Below are positions 16,722 to 27,700 of a stretch of 64,000 nt of DNA, piece after piece. Position numbers and translations under genes: made by a program. Positions within the stretch are counted from its first letter, which is position 1. Each line of letters starts with the position of its first letter. Origin of the DNA: Bacteroidota bacterium (lineage in GTDB: Bacteria; Bacteroidota; Bacteroidia; AKYH767-A; OLB10). The stretch is from assembly GCA_016717725.1 (NCBI GenBank), contig JADKFA010000044.1, forward strand, positions 148,470 to 212,469. Reading direction: 5' to 3'. The notes under the pieces are model-generated. The model was not told the origin of the DNA. It did no database searches and saw only the letters and a list, made by a program, of their open reading frames with translations.

Positions 16722-17849
16722 TTAATTCGCAACATTAGAGTTAACAACTACATGTGGATTGGCATTACCATTCCAAACTACACAGATAACTTTAACTTTT
16801 GCCATGTTCCAAGCTGGATTAACTTTTATCTTATATGTATTTGGGAATTCTTGATTGGCAGTAATGGCTGCAGAACCATTAAGTGTAAGACCACCATAGT
16901 TAGATACATTGTTACAAGCTCTTAGCAAATTTCTATGTACATAAGAATTATTAGCAGGAGAGCCACTAACTTGTTGAGTAGCGATAATTCCATCTTCCAC
17001 AACATACGTGGCAATTTTGAAATTTTGACCTGCAGCTTGTGCTTGATAGAATTTTACTTTGGTAGAAATTACAATAGAATCATTCACTACCTCTTTTCTC
17101 ACTGCAACTCCAGCTTTAACCGAACCAGCAGCAAATGTGTTTGCTTTACCAAGAGCCCAATTATAGTTTGAACTTATTGAAGAATAAACTCCGCCTCCTG
17201 GGTTTTCCTCGGTATTATTAAACCAGAAATCAGGAACACCTTGTACATTATATGCACTCGAGAAGCTACTAGAAACAGAGCTATTTAATGTTGAAGGAGA
17301 GGAACTGCCATATACTTTCATTGCCGTTAGTAATGTTCCTTCATTAAAGAGAATTGAATCGAAAGCCGGGCCACCATAAGCGCCACATGGAGGACACCAA
17401 GTCTCAGAAAAATCTAATAAAATTCCTCGGTTTTTTTGTTCTACTATTAATGAAGCTGCTCCTTGGAAAGCGAGAGTAGTAAAAGGAACTTCCTGACCAT
17501 AAGATGTCCCAGCTGAATTGGTAGCGTATGATCTTACATAATAAATTGTAGAATCAATTAAACCACCAATTCTATTAGAATAAGCACCAAGTCCATTTCC
17601 TGAAACATTGAAGCTATTAGTTAAATCAGGATTATGAGTTTTTGCCCAGCAAAAACCACGAGCTGTTACCGGAGTTTCTCCCTGAGCCGTTACGGTTGCA
17701 TCGAAGGTTGCTGAATCACTAGTAATACTACTAACTGTAACTTTATCTACTGTAGGTACGAGAACTTTTACTACTTCTTCCTCTTTATCTTTTTTACAAG
17801 AAGTAAAGCCGATGGCAGCGATTGCCATTATTGCCAATAATTTTTTCAT
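16722..17849 (-). CDS. Omp28-like lipoprotein with thioredoxin-fold CxxC
   Basis: A 375-residue surface or periplasmic lipoprotein. The signal MKKLLAIMAIAAIGFTSC ends in a lipobox, with KKDKEEE after the Cys. Residues 30-130 resemble a fibronectin type III domain (SDSATFDATV...YYVRSYATNSAGTSYG), common in Bacteroidota lipoproteins. From about residue 140 the protein matches the Omp28 family, with a thioredoxin-like LDFSETWCPPCGAYG that retains both Cys. Function is unknown; the CxxC suggests redox activity or ancestry. It is monocistronic, with a strong terminator. Confidence 0.85.
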   Translation of the reverse strand: MKKLLAIMAIAAIGFTSCKKDKEEEVVKVLVPTVDKVTVSSITSDSATFDATVTAQGETPVTARGFCWAKTHNPDLTNSFNVSGNGLGAYSNRIGGLIDSTIYYVRSYATNSAGTSYGQEVPFTTLAFQGAASLIVEQKNRGILLDFSETWCPPCGAYGGPAFDSILFNEGTLLTAMKVYGSSSPSTLNSSVSSSFSSAYNVQGVPDFWFNNTEENPGGGVYSSISSNYNWALGKANTFAAGSVKAGVAVRKEVVNDSIVISTKVKFYQAQAAGQNFKIATYVVEDGIIATQQVSGSPANNSYVHRNLLRACNNVSNYGGLTLNGSAAITANQEFPNTYKIKVNPAWNMAKVKVICVVWNGNANPHVVVNSNVAN

Positions 17850-17978
17850 TGTTTGGGTTTGTTAATTTTAGAGTAATAAAGATATATATAATTTAAATAC
17901 ACACAACATTTATTAAGGATTTTGACAAATTATTTGATTAAAACGACATAAACTGGTCAAATTACCTAATTTGGAACC

Positions 17979-18620
17979 ATGATTTTAATGGAAGGCGGAT
18001 GGATGGATGTATCCGAACCCATCTCAAAAAACACGATTGTTTGGCCTGGCGATCCTCAAGCCATCATTACTCAAGTGGCGTCCTATGATATTGGCGATGA
18101 CTACCAGCTTTCGGAAGCTTTTTTGAATTTACATACCGGCACTCATGTAGATGCCCCGTTGCATTTTATTAAAGAGGGGAAAGATATTACACAAATTCCG
18201 TTGGAGGTATTGATGGGTGATGCGAAAGTGTTGGATGCTTCAGCACAAAAAATTATTTCTACCGAATGGCTCATGACTAAAAATCTTTGCAAAGGCGATC
18301 GTCTTTTGTTTAAGACAATGAAGGATGCCGATAATCGACAAGAAAAACTTTCGCAACTAGATTTTGTCGCACTTAATGTTGATGCTGCGTATTATTTATC
18401 TGAACTCGGAATTGTATTAGCAGGTATTGATGGTCTTTCCATTGCCATTGCTCATGAATTAAATGAAACGCATCAAGTCCTTTTAAAGAATGAAATCGTT
18501 ATTGTTGAAGTGCTAAATCTAACAGGAATACAAGAAGGCAACTATGAAATGATTTGCCTACCCATAAAATTTGAAGGCGCAGAAGCCTCACCAGCGAGAG
18601 TATTATTGAGGCGAAATTGA
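17979..18620 (+). CDS. Cyclase family protein (kynurenine formamidase-like)
   Basis: Metal-dependent hydrolase of the cyclase/KynB superfamily. The diagnostic metal site is LHTGTHVDAPLHF (about residues 50-62), matching HxGTHxDxPxH. VWPGDPQ near the N-terminus and GIDGLSI plus the LTGIQEGNYEMICLP segment are also typical. The length (213 residues) fits KynB. No other tryptophan-degradation gene lies nearby, so the substrate could be N-formylkynurenine or another amide or lactone. The start could also be the in-frame ATG three codons on. Confidence 0.85.
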   Translation: MILMEGGWMDVSEPISKNTIVWPGDPQAIITQVASYDIGDDYQLSEAFLNLHTGTHVDAPLHFIKEGKDITQIPLEVLMGDAKVLDASAQKIISTEWLMTKNLCKGDRLLFKTMKDADNRQEKLSQLDFVALNVDAAYYLSELGIVLAGIDGLSIAIAHELNETHQVLLKNEIVIVEVLNLTGIQEGNYEMICLPIKFEGAEASPARVLLRRN

Positions 18621-18626
18621 TTTTTG

Positions 18627-18698
18627 TAGTCTCACCCAGAATCGAACTGGGATCTAAAGTTTAGGAAACTTCTATTCTATCCGTTGAACTATGAGACC
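18627..18698 (-). tRNA. tRNA-Arg (anticodon CCT)
   Basis: The minus strand folds into a full cloverleaf: acceptor GGTCTCA/TGAGACT, D stem GTTC/GAAT, anticodon stem GAAGT/ACTTT with loop TTCCTAA, and T stem CCCAG/CTGGG with loop TTCGATT. The anticodon is CCT, reading AGG (Arg). CCA is not encoded. It lies tail to tail with the cyclase gene. Confidence 0.95.
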
Positions 18699-18833
18699 AA
18701 TAATTTAAATTACTATAAAACACATTTTCTAATAACAAGGAAATGCACCAAATGAGTGTTTTACACGTGCAAAGGTAAATATTTGAAAGGAGACATAAAT
18801 CATGTTCGAAGTGTATTTAATTGATAAAGGGTA

Positions 18834-18845
18834 ATATTGTAATAT
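18834..18845. promoter_or_regulatory. Possible ArsR-type site upstream of the MFS gene
   Basis: ATATTGTAATAT has 5-base arms and is preceded by gta, giving GTAATATTG, nine bases identical to the core of the arsR operator at 20250. It lies nine bases before the MFS start. The AT-rich word could be chance. Confidence 0.3.
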
Positions 18846-18853
18846 GAAATCAA

Positions 18854-20128
18854 ATGTCAGCCTTGAAGTTTAAAAATCCTCTTGCTTCTCTTGGTGAAAA
18901 TCGTCATCAGTTCTATTGGCTAGTCTTGGTAAACGCTTTTGTAGGAAGCATGGTGGGTCTTGAGCGAACCTTACTTCCTCAAATCGCCGAACAAGAATTT
19001 CATATCGCGGCAAAGTCGGCTATCTTTTCTTTTATTATAGTATTCGGGATTGTAAAAGCTTTTTCTAATTTTTTCGCCGGACAACTAGCAAGTAAAATTG
19101 GAAAGAAGAACCTGCAAACGATTGGTTGGCTCTTCGCTTTACCCGTCCCTTTTTTGTTGATGTGGGCTCCGTCGTGGTCATGGATAATTGTTGCCAATAT
19201 TTTTCTGGGAATAAATCAAGGCTTGACCTGGTCGGTGAATGTAATGATGAAAATAGATTTAGCAGGAGAGGAAAACCGTGGACTTGCCATGGGATTAAAT
19301 GAGTTTGCAGGCTATTTTGCTATTTCTATTATCGCTTTCCTAACGGGATGGATAGCCGCAGAATATGGCTTACGACCTTATCCATTTTATCTCGGAATTG
19401 TTATGGCTTTTGCAGGATTGCTTATTTCGTTTTTTGTGATAAAGGATACGCAGCGATTTGTTCATGCTGAAGCTGCGCAAAGTACATTGCCGAGAATGAA
19501 AAGCCCGTTTTTGGATACCACATTTCGAAATATAAATATTAGCGCCGTTACGCAAGCTGGACTAATCAACAACTTAAACGATGGCATGATATGGGGACTA
19601 CTTCCTTTATTTTTAATTCAAAAATCTTTTTCTCTTTCTAACATCGGAATCATTGTAGCGGTTTATCCTGCTGTGTGGGGAATCTCCCAACTGCTGACGG
19701 GAAAATTAGCTGATTTCTTCTGCAAGAAAAGTATGCTAAGCTGGGGAATGTTTTTGCAAGGCATTGCATTAGTCTTGTTGGCTTTTGCTGATGGGTTTTA
19801 CTCGTTTGTATTACTGATGGCTTTATTAGGATGGGGCACCGCAATGGTATATCCCTCCTTCCTAGCTACAGTTGCCGAAAATGCTCACCCGCTCGATCGA
19901 GACAAAAGCATGGGTATTTTTCGCTTGTGGAGAGATTTAGGTTATGCTATCGGAGCCTTGCTCACTGGAATCATTGCTGATTATTACAATTTAGAATGGG
20001 CCATCTTAGCCGTGGCAGCACTCACGCTATTCTCTGCAATGGTTGTAGAACAAAGAATGTTTTGCACCGTGAAAGCGATGAAGATCACCCCTTGGTTACT
20101 TTCTTTTTGGAAGAAGAAATCTTATTAG
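18854..20128 (+). CDS. Major facilitator superfamily transporter
   Basis: A 424-residue inner-membrane protein with about 12 hydrophobic helices. The loop between helices 2 and 3 (GQLASKIGKKNLQTIG) has the MFS signature, and a central cytoplasmic loop near residue 205 splits the two halves. The substrate is not evident. It lies 151 bases before arsR in the same direction with a possible related operator in front, so a role in arsenic or phosphate-ester efflux (as for ArsJ) is conceivable but not shown. It ends with a basic tail. Confidence 0.85.
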   Translation: MSALKFKNPLASLGENRHQFYWLVLVNAFVGSMVGLERTLLPQIAEQEFHIAAKSAIFSFIIVFGIVKAFSNFFAGQLASKIGKKNLQTIGWLFALPVPFLLMWAPSWSWIIVANIFLGINQGLTWSVNVMMKIDLAGEENRGLAMGLNEFAGYFAISIIAFLTGWIAAEYGLRPYPFYLGIVMAFAGLLISFFVIKDTQRFVHAEAAQSTLPRMKSPFLDTTFRNINISAVTQAGLINNLNDGMIWGLLPLFLIQKSFSLSNIGIIVAVYPAVWGISQLLTGKLADFFCKKSMLSWGMFLQGIALVLLAFADGFYSFVLLMALLGWGTAMVYPSFLATVAENAHPLDRDKSMGIFRLWRDLGYAIGALLTGIIADYYNLEWAILAVAALTLFSAMVVEQRMFCTVKAMKITPWLLSFWKKKSY

Positions 20129-20249
20129 TTTCTCATTTTTGCTGATGGATTTCATGGATTAATTCTCAAAATTCTAGTTTTGATTTTCAGTTAGTTGAGG
20201 CGTTTTGTAGAAAATAAATACTAAATAATTTGCCTTCTATAATTGTTTA

Positions 20250-20265
20250 ATCGTAATATTGCGAT
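20250..20265. promoter_or_regulatory. ArsR-type operator before arsR
   Basis: ATCGTAATATTGCGAT is a 16-base palindrome with one mismatched pair, 14 bases before the arsR ATG. A sister site lies between arsR and arsM. Confidence 0.65.
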
Positions 20266-20279
20266 ATAATTAACGAAAG

Positions 20280-20612
20280 ATGGGCGTTTCAAAATCAGAA
20301 GAATTTACGTTGCGAGACAATAAAATTGCAGCTTGTGCAAAAGCTTTATCTCATCCTGCACGTATTGCCATCTTGCAAATGTTGATGAAAAGAAATGCTT
20401 GTGTCTGTGGCGATATTGTGGAGGAGTTGCCCTTGTCTCAGTCTACCGTTAGCCAACATTTAAAAGAATTAAAGGCGGCCGGACTCATCAAAGGAAATAT
20501 TGAAGGAACTAGTATCTGCTATTGTATCGATACAGACGGCATGGAAAAAGCAAGCAAAGATTTACGTGCTTTCTTTGATACTATGTCGAGCTTTTCGATG
20601 AAGTGCTGCTAA
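20280..20612 (+). CDS. arsR: ArsR-family metalloregulator
   Basis: A 110-residue winged-helix repressor. The recognition region reads ELPLSQSTVSQHLKELKAAGLI. The alpha-3 segment contains ACVCGDI, the two-Cys arsenite site of the classic ELCVCDL type, and the protein ends in CC, a likely third ligand. Arsenite binding should release it from the palindromes at 20250 and 20631 and switch on the genes downstream. It starts the arsR-arsM-arsC-aquaporin run. Confidence 0.93.
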   Translation: MGVSKSEEFTLRDNKIAACAKALSHPARIAILQMLMKRNACVCGDIVEELPLSQSTVSQHLKELKAAGLIKGNIEGTSICYCIDTDGMEKASKDLRAFFDTMSSFSMKCC

Positions 20613-20630
20613 AAAAATTTGAAATTAATT

Positions 20631-20646
20631 ATCGTAATATAACGAT
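20631..20646. promoter_or_regulatory. ArsR-type operator between arsR and arsM
   Basis: ATCGTAATATAACGAT shares the first ten bases and the CGAT end of the site at 20250. It lies 16 bases before the arsM ATG, so arsM may have its own ArsR-controlled promoter. Confidence 0.6.
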
Positions 20647-20662
20647 TTATAAAATATAAGAA

Positions 20663-21505
20663 ATGAAAACGAATCAAGAAATTAAAGAAATGGTGAAGCA
20701 AAAATATGCTGAAATTGCTGTATCCGATAGTGCCAATAATGCTTCTTCATGCTGTGGAGCTACAGCATCTTGTTGTGGTGATGAGGTGTATAATATTATG
20801 ACCGATGATTATACTGCATTAAAAGGGTATCAACCCGATGCAGATCTTTCGTTAGGTTGCGGACTACCTACTCAATTTGCTAAAATCAAAAATGGTGATA
20901 CTGTAATTGATTTAGGAAGTGGAGCGGGCAACGATGCTTTTGTCGCTCGCCACGAATGCGGTCCCGATGGAAGAGTAATTGGTGTTGATTTTACAGATGC
21001 CATGATTCAAAAAGCAAGAGCGAATACCGACAAACTCGGATTTAATAATGTTGAATTTCGTCAAGGAGATATTGAAGCACTTCCACTCACCAGCGAAATG
21101 GCTAATGTGATTGTAAGTAATTGCGTGTTGAATTTAGTTCCTAATAAAGAAAAAGTTTTTGCAGAAATGTTTAGAGTGCTTAAGCCTGGCGGACATTTTA
21201 GTGTTTCAGATATTGTTTTAGTTGGGGAATTACCAGAGAAGTGGAAATCTACGGCGGAGATGTATGCCGGTTGTGTTTCTGGAGCTATTCAGAAAGAAGA
21301 GTACATCGGCTATGCAAAAAAAGCAGGATTCGAAAACCTTACTGTACAAAAAGAAAAAGTAATTGTTATTCCTGACAATATCCTTGAAAATTATTTCACC
21401 AAGGACGAAATTGAGGCGTACAAAAAAAGTGGGACTGGAATTTATAGTATTACTTTGTATGGAGAAAAGAATAAATCGTGTTGTGGTCCCAATTGTTGTA
21501 ATTAA
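20663..21505 (+). CDS. arsM: Arsenite S-adenosylmethionine methyltransferase
   Basis: Methylates As(III) to mono-, di- and trimethyl species using SAM. The 280-residue protein has the class I SAM motif VIDLGSGAGNDAFVA and the ArsM landmarks: LGCGLPT (first catalytic Cys), SNCVLNLVPNKEKVF (second) and AGCVSGA (third). The N-terminal ASSCCGATASCCGD and the C-terminal SCCGPNCCN are Cys pairs that may bind arsenic. It sits between arsR and arsC, 50 bases after arsR. Confidence 0.95.
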   Translation: MKTNQEIKEMVKQKYAEIAVSDSANNASSCCGATASCCGDEVYNIMTDDYTALKGYQPDADLSLGCGLPTQFAKIKNGDTVIDLGSGAGNDAFVARHECGPDGRVIGVDFTDAMIQKARANTDKLGFNNVEFRQGDIEALPLTSEMANVIVSNCVLNLVPNKEKVFAEMFRVLKPGGHFSVSDIVLVGELPEKWKSTAEMYAGCVSGAIQKEEYIGYAKKAGFENLTVQKEKVIVIPDNILENYFTKDEIEAYKKSGTGIYSITLYGEKNKSCCGPNCCN

Positions 21506-21526
21506 TTATTTATTTTAGAAATATTA

Positions 21527-21949
21527 ATGGAATCGAAATTAAATATTTTAGTACTCTGCACAGGAAACAGTTGTCGGAGTCAAATGGCCGAAGGCTTTTT
21601 GCGAAAAATGTTAGGGGATAAAGCAAACGTTTACAGTGCCGGCATTGAAACGCACGGAGTGAATCCACGCGCCAGTTTATCGATGAAAGAGAAATGCATC
21701 GACATCACCTCTCATACTTCTAATCATGTTGATGAATATGCTCATATTCCATTTGATGTGGTACTAACGGTATGCGATAACGCCAATGAGAAGTGTCCCT
21801 TTTTTCCATCAAGAGCTAAGAAGTTCCATCATAATTTCCCAGACCCCGCAAAAGCAACAGGGTCGGAAGAGGAGATCATGAAACAATTTGCACATACGCG
21901 TGATCTCATTCAAGTGTATTGTGAAAAATTAGTAAAAGAAATTTCATGA
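21527..21949 (+). CDS. arsC: Arsenate reductase, thioredoxin-coupled type
   Basis: Reduces arsenate to arsenite. The 140-residue protein belongs to the low-molecular-weight phosphatase-like ArsC class: the CX5R loop is CTGNSCR near the N-terminus, and the redox Cys pair lies in VCDNANEKCPFFP (about residues 83 and 90). HHNFPDPAKATG matches the family's catalytic Asp loop. It follows arsM by 21 bases and overlaps the aquaporin gene by four. Confidence 0.94.
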   Translation: MESKLNILVLCTGNSCRSQMAEGFLRKMLGDKANVYSAGIETHGVNPRASLSMKEKCIDITSHTSNHVDEYAHIPFDVVLTVCDNANEKCPFFPSRAKKFHHNFPDPAKATGSEEEIMKQFAHTRDLIQVYCEKLVKEIS

Positions 21950-22581
21950 AGAAGTATTACGCAGAAGCAATAGGAACGTATATGATGGTGTTTTGCGGAA
22001 CGGGTGCCATCATCATCAACCAAGAAATGAATGGTGTGATTACACACCCTGGAATTGCTGCAACCTTCGGTCTCATTGTAGCTGCGGTGATTTATGCATT
22101 GGGAGATGTTTCTGGTGCTCATATTAATCCTGCGGTAACCATTGCATTTGCCTTGCGAAAAGTTTTTCCGGCGAAAGAAATTATACCGTATATCGTCAGC
22201 CAAAGTATAGGTGCTGTTTTAGCAAGTCTTTCTTTACACTTATTATTTCCACTGAACGAACTGTTAGGCGGAACCATGCCAGCTGGAAGCATCATGCAAT
22301 CCTTTGTATTAGAAATATTATTAACTTTTTTCTTGATGTTTGTCATACTTCGTGTCTCGCATGGTAGTCGTGAACAAGGAATCATGGCTGGAATGGCCAT
22401 TGGTGCAGTGGTGTTGTTGGAAGCACTTTTTGCAGGCCCTATCACGGGCGCATCCATGAATCCCGCTCGCTCCTTAGGACCCGCTATTGTTTCGGGCGAG
22501 TTACAATTTTTGTGGATTTATATTTCTGCTCCAATTATTGGTAGTTCATTGGCCGTTTTAATAGAAAGGAAGATTAGATGA
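21946..22581 (+). CDS. Aquaporin-family channel, probable arsenite efflux (AqpS-like)
   Basis: A six-helix MIP channel of 211 residues with both pore motifs: HINPAVTIAFA after helix 2 and GASMNPARSLGPA after helix 5. The ATGA overlap with arsC means translation is coupled. No ArsB or Acr3 pump is present in the window. In Sinorhizobium an aquaporin (AqpS) in an ars operon passes arsenite out down its gradient after ArsC makes it, and the same job is inferred here. Water or glycerol transport cannot be excluded. Confidence 0.85.
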   Translation: MKKYYAEAIGTYMMVFCGTGAIIINQEMNGVITHPGIAATFGLIVAAVIYALGDVSGAHINPAVTIAFALRKVFPAKEIIPYIVSQSIGAVLASLSLHLLFPLNELLGGTMPAGSIMQSFVLEILLTFFLMFVILRVSHGSREQGIMAGMAIGAVVLLEALFAGPITGASMNPARSLGPAIVSGELQFLWIYISAPIIGSSLAVLIERKIR

Positions 22582-22814
22582 GTTTAGTATTTTTTTAGCA
22601 GTTAATTTTTTCGAATGATTTTTAGAACTTAGTTATAAAAATATTCATTAGTATGATGATGCATGTTGTTGGCAACTTGTTAATAAAAAAGGGGAGGGGG
22701 GGAATATTAGCATTTTTTAATTGCATCTTTCCAAAATAATTTGAACAAACAGATTTGAGTGGTGTTTGATTTGTGGATGGAATTAATCGAGTTGTTCTTT
22801 TAAACAAACACACA

Positions 22815-24752
22815 ATGAGAAAAATTTTATTTGCAAAAGTGGTTAGTGCAATAGTATTTTTATTCGCAACTCCACTAACACTAAATGCCCAACAATTAAA
22901 TGCAGAGCTAAGCAATTATCGGGGAGTAAATGTAAGTTGTTTTGGCGGTTCGGATGGCTCAATCAATTTAGTGCTTCCCGTTAATCCAGGCTTATGTACT
23001 TATCTCTGGAGTAACGGCGCAGTTACCGAGGATATAAGCAATTTGCAAGCTGGAACATATAGCGTAACAGTGAGCATACCTGGAAGTTCAGATTTAAATG
23101 GTTCGTGGACAATCGTAGGTCCAGAGGCTGTGGGTGTTGATGCAAATTTAAGTGAGTATGGAAATTTTAATGTTAGTTCTTTTGGTGCAGATGATGGGGA
23201 AATAATATTATCTCCATCTGGCGGAGTTGCACCTTATACTATTTTATGGAGTACAGGTAATAATGGTACTGTAATTAGTAGATTATCAAGTGGAGCCTAT
23301 ACAGCAACTATAACCGATGCAAATGGTTGTTCATTAGTAGAGAATTTTACATTGACGGAACCTTCATTATTAGAAATAACAAATGTTTCCTTTTCTAATT
23401 ATAATGGATTTCATGTTTCTTGCCCAGGCACAAACGATGGCTGGATTGAAGTAAATGTGGATGGTGGAGTTCCTCCGTATTCATTTAGTTGGAGTAATGG
23501 AAATAGCACAAATTTACTTGATTCGGTGACTGAAGAAAATTACACATTGCAAATTTTTGATGCGAACGAAAATAGAATTGATACGTCCTTTACATTGATA
23601 AGTCCAGAAAGAATTTCAATTGATTATTCAATTTCTTCTTATCCAAGTGGAAATTCAGTTAGTTGTTATAATTGTTTTAATGGTTATATAAAGTTAAATC
23701 CAAGCGGAGGAGTTGGATCGTTTCAATATGCATGGTCAAATAATGCGACTTCCGATTCAATTTATAATCTTGGCGCAGGCGTATATTCATTTATGTTAAC
23801 TGACCAAAACCAATGCGAGTTATCGGAATCTATTGAATTGGTTCAACCTGAGAGGGAGGATTGGCGAGTGAGTGGAAATGAAAATGTGAATTCAGTTGTT
23901 CAATTTATGGGTACACTAGACACCTCATCTTTAGTCATGAAAACAAATAATATAGAGCGTTTCCGTATTGGAGGAAACGGTGAAGTAAGTTTGAAAAGTT
24001 TTATTGGAAATGGAAATGGATGGATTTATGCCGATAACTCAGGTGTTCTTAGAAAAATAATTGGGCCCAATCCACCCAGTTTTATTTGGCAAACTAGTGG
24101 AAATACAGTTTCCTCAGGAGAATTTATTGGAACTTTGAATGATGAAGATTTGGTTTTTAAAACGAACGACATTACTAGAGGTAAATTTTAAAAAGATGGT
24201 ACTTTTGATTTAGATGGCAGGGTGAATTTTAGTAATGATCCAATGGGGCTTTATGATTACTTTCAAGTTAAACCAGATCCAATTGCATTTCCAGACATAG
24301 ATAAATTAATGGTAGTAGACCCTGGAGCTTTAACAGCAGTGCAGTATGGTTTGGTTTTAAAAACTTCTACAACAAATAGTCTTTACTTTCCATTCAGTGT
24401 TTTTAAGCCAGATGCAGCAGGTTGCGGTACCGGTGTAGGGCAAACCGTTTTTAGAATAAATAATAATGGATTTGTTGAAGCATTAGACATAAAAGTTTTT
24501 CCAATAGGTTGGTGCGATTTTGTGTTTAAGTCAGACTATCCAATTTTATCATTGGATAAAAGAAGAAATTGGATAAAGGAAAATGGACATCTCCCAGGTA
24601 TGCACAGTGAGAAAGAGGTTGCTCAAAACGGAATTAGTGTTCAGGAAATGTTTCAACTTCAATTAAAACAAATTGAAGAGTTGAATTTGTACATCTTCCA
24701 ACTTGAGGACCGATTACAATCGCTGGAGAAATTAATTCAAAAGGGTAATTAA
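22815..24752 (+). pseudogene. SprB-repeat secreted protein interrupted by an in-frame stop
   Basis: Reading from the ATG at 22815, a signal peptide (MRKILFAKVV...LNAQ) is followed by about four SprB-type repeats of some 80 residues, each with an SCFGGSDG-like start and a YLWSNG / GTYSVTV-like core. A TAA at 24189-24191 interrupts the frame (RGKF-stop-KDGTFDLDG), and the same frame runs on to 24752. The tail, with IKENGHLPGMHSEKEV and a coiled coil (LKQIEELNLYIFQLED), matches the end of Bacteroidota tail-fibre-like proteins. It is one gene with a single nonsense codon, from mutation or base error. SprB repeats occur in gliding adhesins. Confidence 0.8.
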
Positions 24753-24765
24753 AAAAATTTTTTTT

Positions 24766-27700
24766 ATGAAAAAAGTACTTCAATTCTTCTCACTCCTGTT
24801 TGGATTTCCTATTTGTTTAGTGGGACAAGTTTCTTTACCATTACTTCCATCAGGTACTGTTGAAGTTACTGAGTTTTGTCAAAATGGAATACCGCTCACT
24901 TTCATTTCAAATGGTATATTAGCAACAGGAACTGCCGCAAACAATGTAGTTAATGTACTAAATGAGTGTCGAATGACATATAGGGCAAAAGATATGATTC
25001 ATCTACGTCCAGGTTTTCATGCAGGCCAATTTAATAATAGCGGTTATAAAGGCTATTTTAAAACTGAATTTTTTAATCATGAAGTTAAGTTAGTTTCTCC
25101 CAATGCAAGTTCAATTGTAAATGGAGTAGTTAATGTTCCAAAATGGGAGAAATTGGAAATTGCTTTTCGTCTACCCCCTGCATTTGAAGATGCAATTGAT
25201 AATTTTTTCGAACATTATTATGACGCGGCAACAGGAAATCAAGTAAACCCGCTTACAGATTTGAATCCATATGCAAGTGATTCTTTAGAGGTAAGGGTTA
25301 CATTTACATCACCTACAGGGAGAATAGTCCATAGAGATGGTTTTTTTATGCGAGAAGCAATATGGGGGGCTGCTCCATCAGGAGGAGGTGGTGCTCCTGT
25401 GCCTGGAGCAGCTGAATTAGCGGAGAATGTAGATCAAACCAATGATTTAGTAACAAACAATTGGAGAGTTCGTTTTGCTCCTGATGAAGTAGATCTCACC
25501 ATTCCCTGGATAATGAAAATAGAGGTATCAACAAATATCAATTTTATTTCTCCCCAAAGTATAGATATGGGTAATTTTGCCTTCCTCTGTGTGGATCCTC
25601 TCCCCGATAATCATGGTTATCTTCATGTAAATGCAAATAATAATCGTTACCTTCAGTTTGATGATGGGACCGATTATTTAGGTATGGGTATTAATCTTGG
25701 TGAAGGGCGTAAAATATATTCTGATGAAGAAATGTTGAGAAGTAAATGGTTTAAGATGCAGAAACTTGACTTTGATTATATGAATGAAATAATTGGCGAT
25801 TTAACTCTTAATGGGGGAAATGAAATTCGAATTTCTATGAATCGATCATCATTTGCTTTTGAATGGGAAAATCTTGGAGTGTATGATGCTTATACAACAA
25901 ATCAACTTTGTAATTATATACCAGATCCAAATTCCACAGTTGGTTGGACGGGTCCCTATCCGAATGTTGGGAATCGCCAAAATCATGCTTGGGCTTTAGA
26001 TAAGCTTTTGGAAAACTGTCGTGACAATGATGTATATGTCCAATTAAACTTGTTTCTTGCTGTTAATTATCACGCCTTTCAAACATTTTTATGGGGAGAT
26101 AATGCATATTATAAAACGTTTGTTGTAGATAATCCCGCCCCAAATAGTTTGCAAGGCTGGGATACGAAAAAGTTTTTTATAAGTCAGGCTAATTTTAGTC
26201 CAGCTTCTGGCGTTGCGGATGTGGGTAGCATTTATTATTGGAAACGTCATTTTAAATATTTGATGGCTCGGTGGGGGTATAGTACAAATATTGCCTGGTT
26301 TGAAACATTTAATGAAATTGATGCTATTCTTCGATTTAGAAATGAGGATTTAACAGTAGTAGACGATAAACATCTAGATATGTGTTCGGAGAATCAGATT
26401 AATTTTCCACAAGAAAACAGCACACGTGAGTATATTAAAATTTGGCATCAATATTTAATTAATTATATAAAGACAGATTTGGATAATGATGGGCGTAGCC
26501 CTTGTAAGCCTAATCACTTATGGTCTGTTTCGTATGCAGCAGCGGATTTGGATATTTTACATAGTGACCCTACCTATTATGAACTTTATGATTTGCCAGT
26601 AATAGATATTGTGGATTTGCATTCCTATGATTTCCCGATGGCGCAATCATCTCCACAAATAAATTAAAAACGCTTCGAATTAATTAATGGTACTGATCAG
26701 GGCGTAATTGGTTTCTATAACCGCTTTTCAAAGCCATGTTGTTTTGGAGAAGGCAGTTCATACGGTAAGGAAATTTATGTGCAGAATTTTGACGGCTCGT
26801 TTAAAGCTGAGGAACGACTGACTAAAATTTTTCAAAATTATAAAATGGCTTTTCATAATATGATTTGGTCTTCAGCCCTTAGTGGAACTTGCTCCGTGGT
26901 AAAAACTTGGCAATGGGAAAACGCCTGTTGGCTAAAGAAGGAATGCCGCGACCGTTACGAGAAGATGGTGTAAATCTTGCCCCAACAAATATCTTAGGAG
27001 GATTAAATGATATCAAACCTTTCGGTTCGACTTCAACTTTTGTCAGTTTGCCAAATATTAAATTGTTAGATCAATTTAGTCCTTTAAGAAGTTTCATGAC
27101 GGATTTTAATCCAACTTCATCATCGACCCTCAAATATTATTATAATACGGCAAATCAACAAGAGGCAGTGATCCATACCAACGGGAATGGTGTGGGCGGG
27201 TGGTTACATCATGCTGCTAAGTACTTAGACAATTCCTATTATTACACTTCCAGTACAATCACTTTAAACCCTGCGGGAGGAGGAACTCCCATCATTATTG
27301 ACCCCGACGAGCATTTTACCGATTGTCAAGGATTGACTTCATTTAGTAATACATTAGCTTTGGATCCAGCTAATATTTCAGGTATAATAGATCAAGTTGG
27401 AGTATCATACCCCACTTTTCTTGGGCAGCAAAATCTTTCAGATATAGCAATTGTAACGAATAACCAAACAAAGGAATTAAGTCTTTCCAATCATCCAATT
27501 ACTTGTACCTATGAAAATGAATCCGTGGCATTTAAAGCATTTGCAACTGGAAATCGCTTATTTAATCCTGAAGAAGGAATAACTCAAAACCCCTGTTTGA
27601 ATGCAATGAATTTTGAAATCAATCAAATTAATGCTACCTTGCACATAAATCGTTCTGAATCTGCCTTAAAGGATCAGGTAAACGGAAATGAAGTAACCGT

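Noticed and set aside
22690..22702. G-rich tract ggggaggggggg as a G-quadruplex
   Set aside because: Only two separate runs are present, too few for an intramolecular quadruplex.
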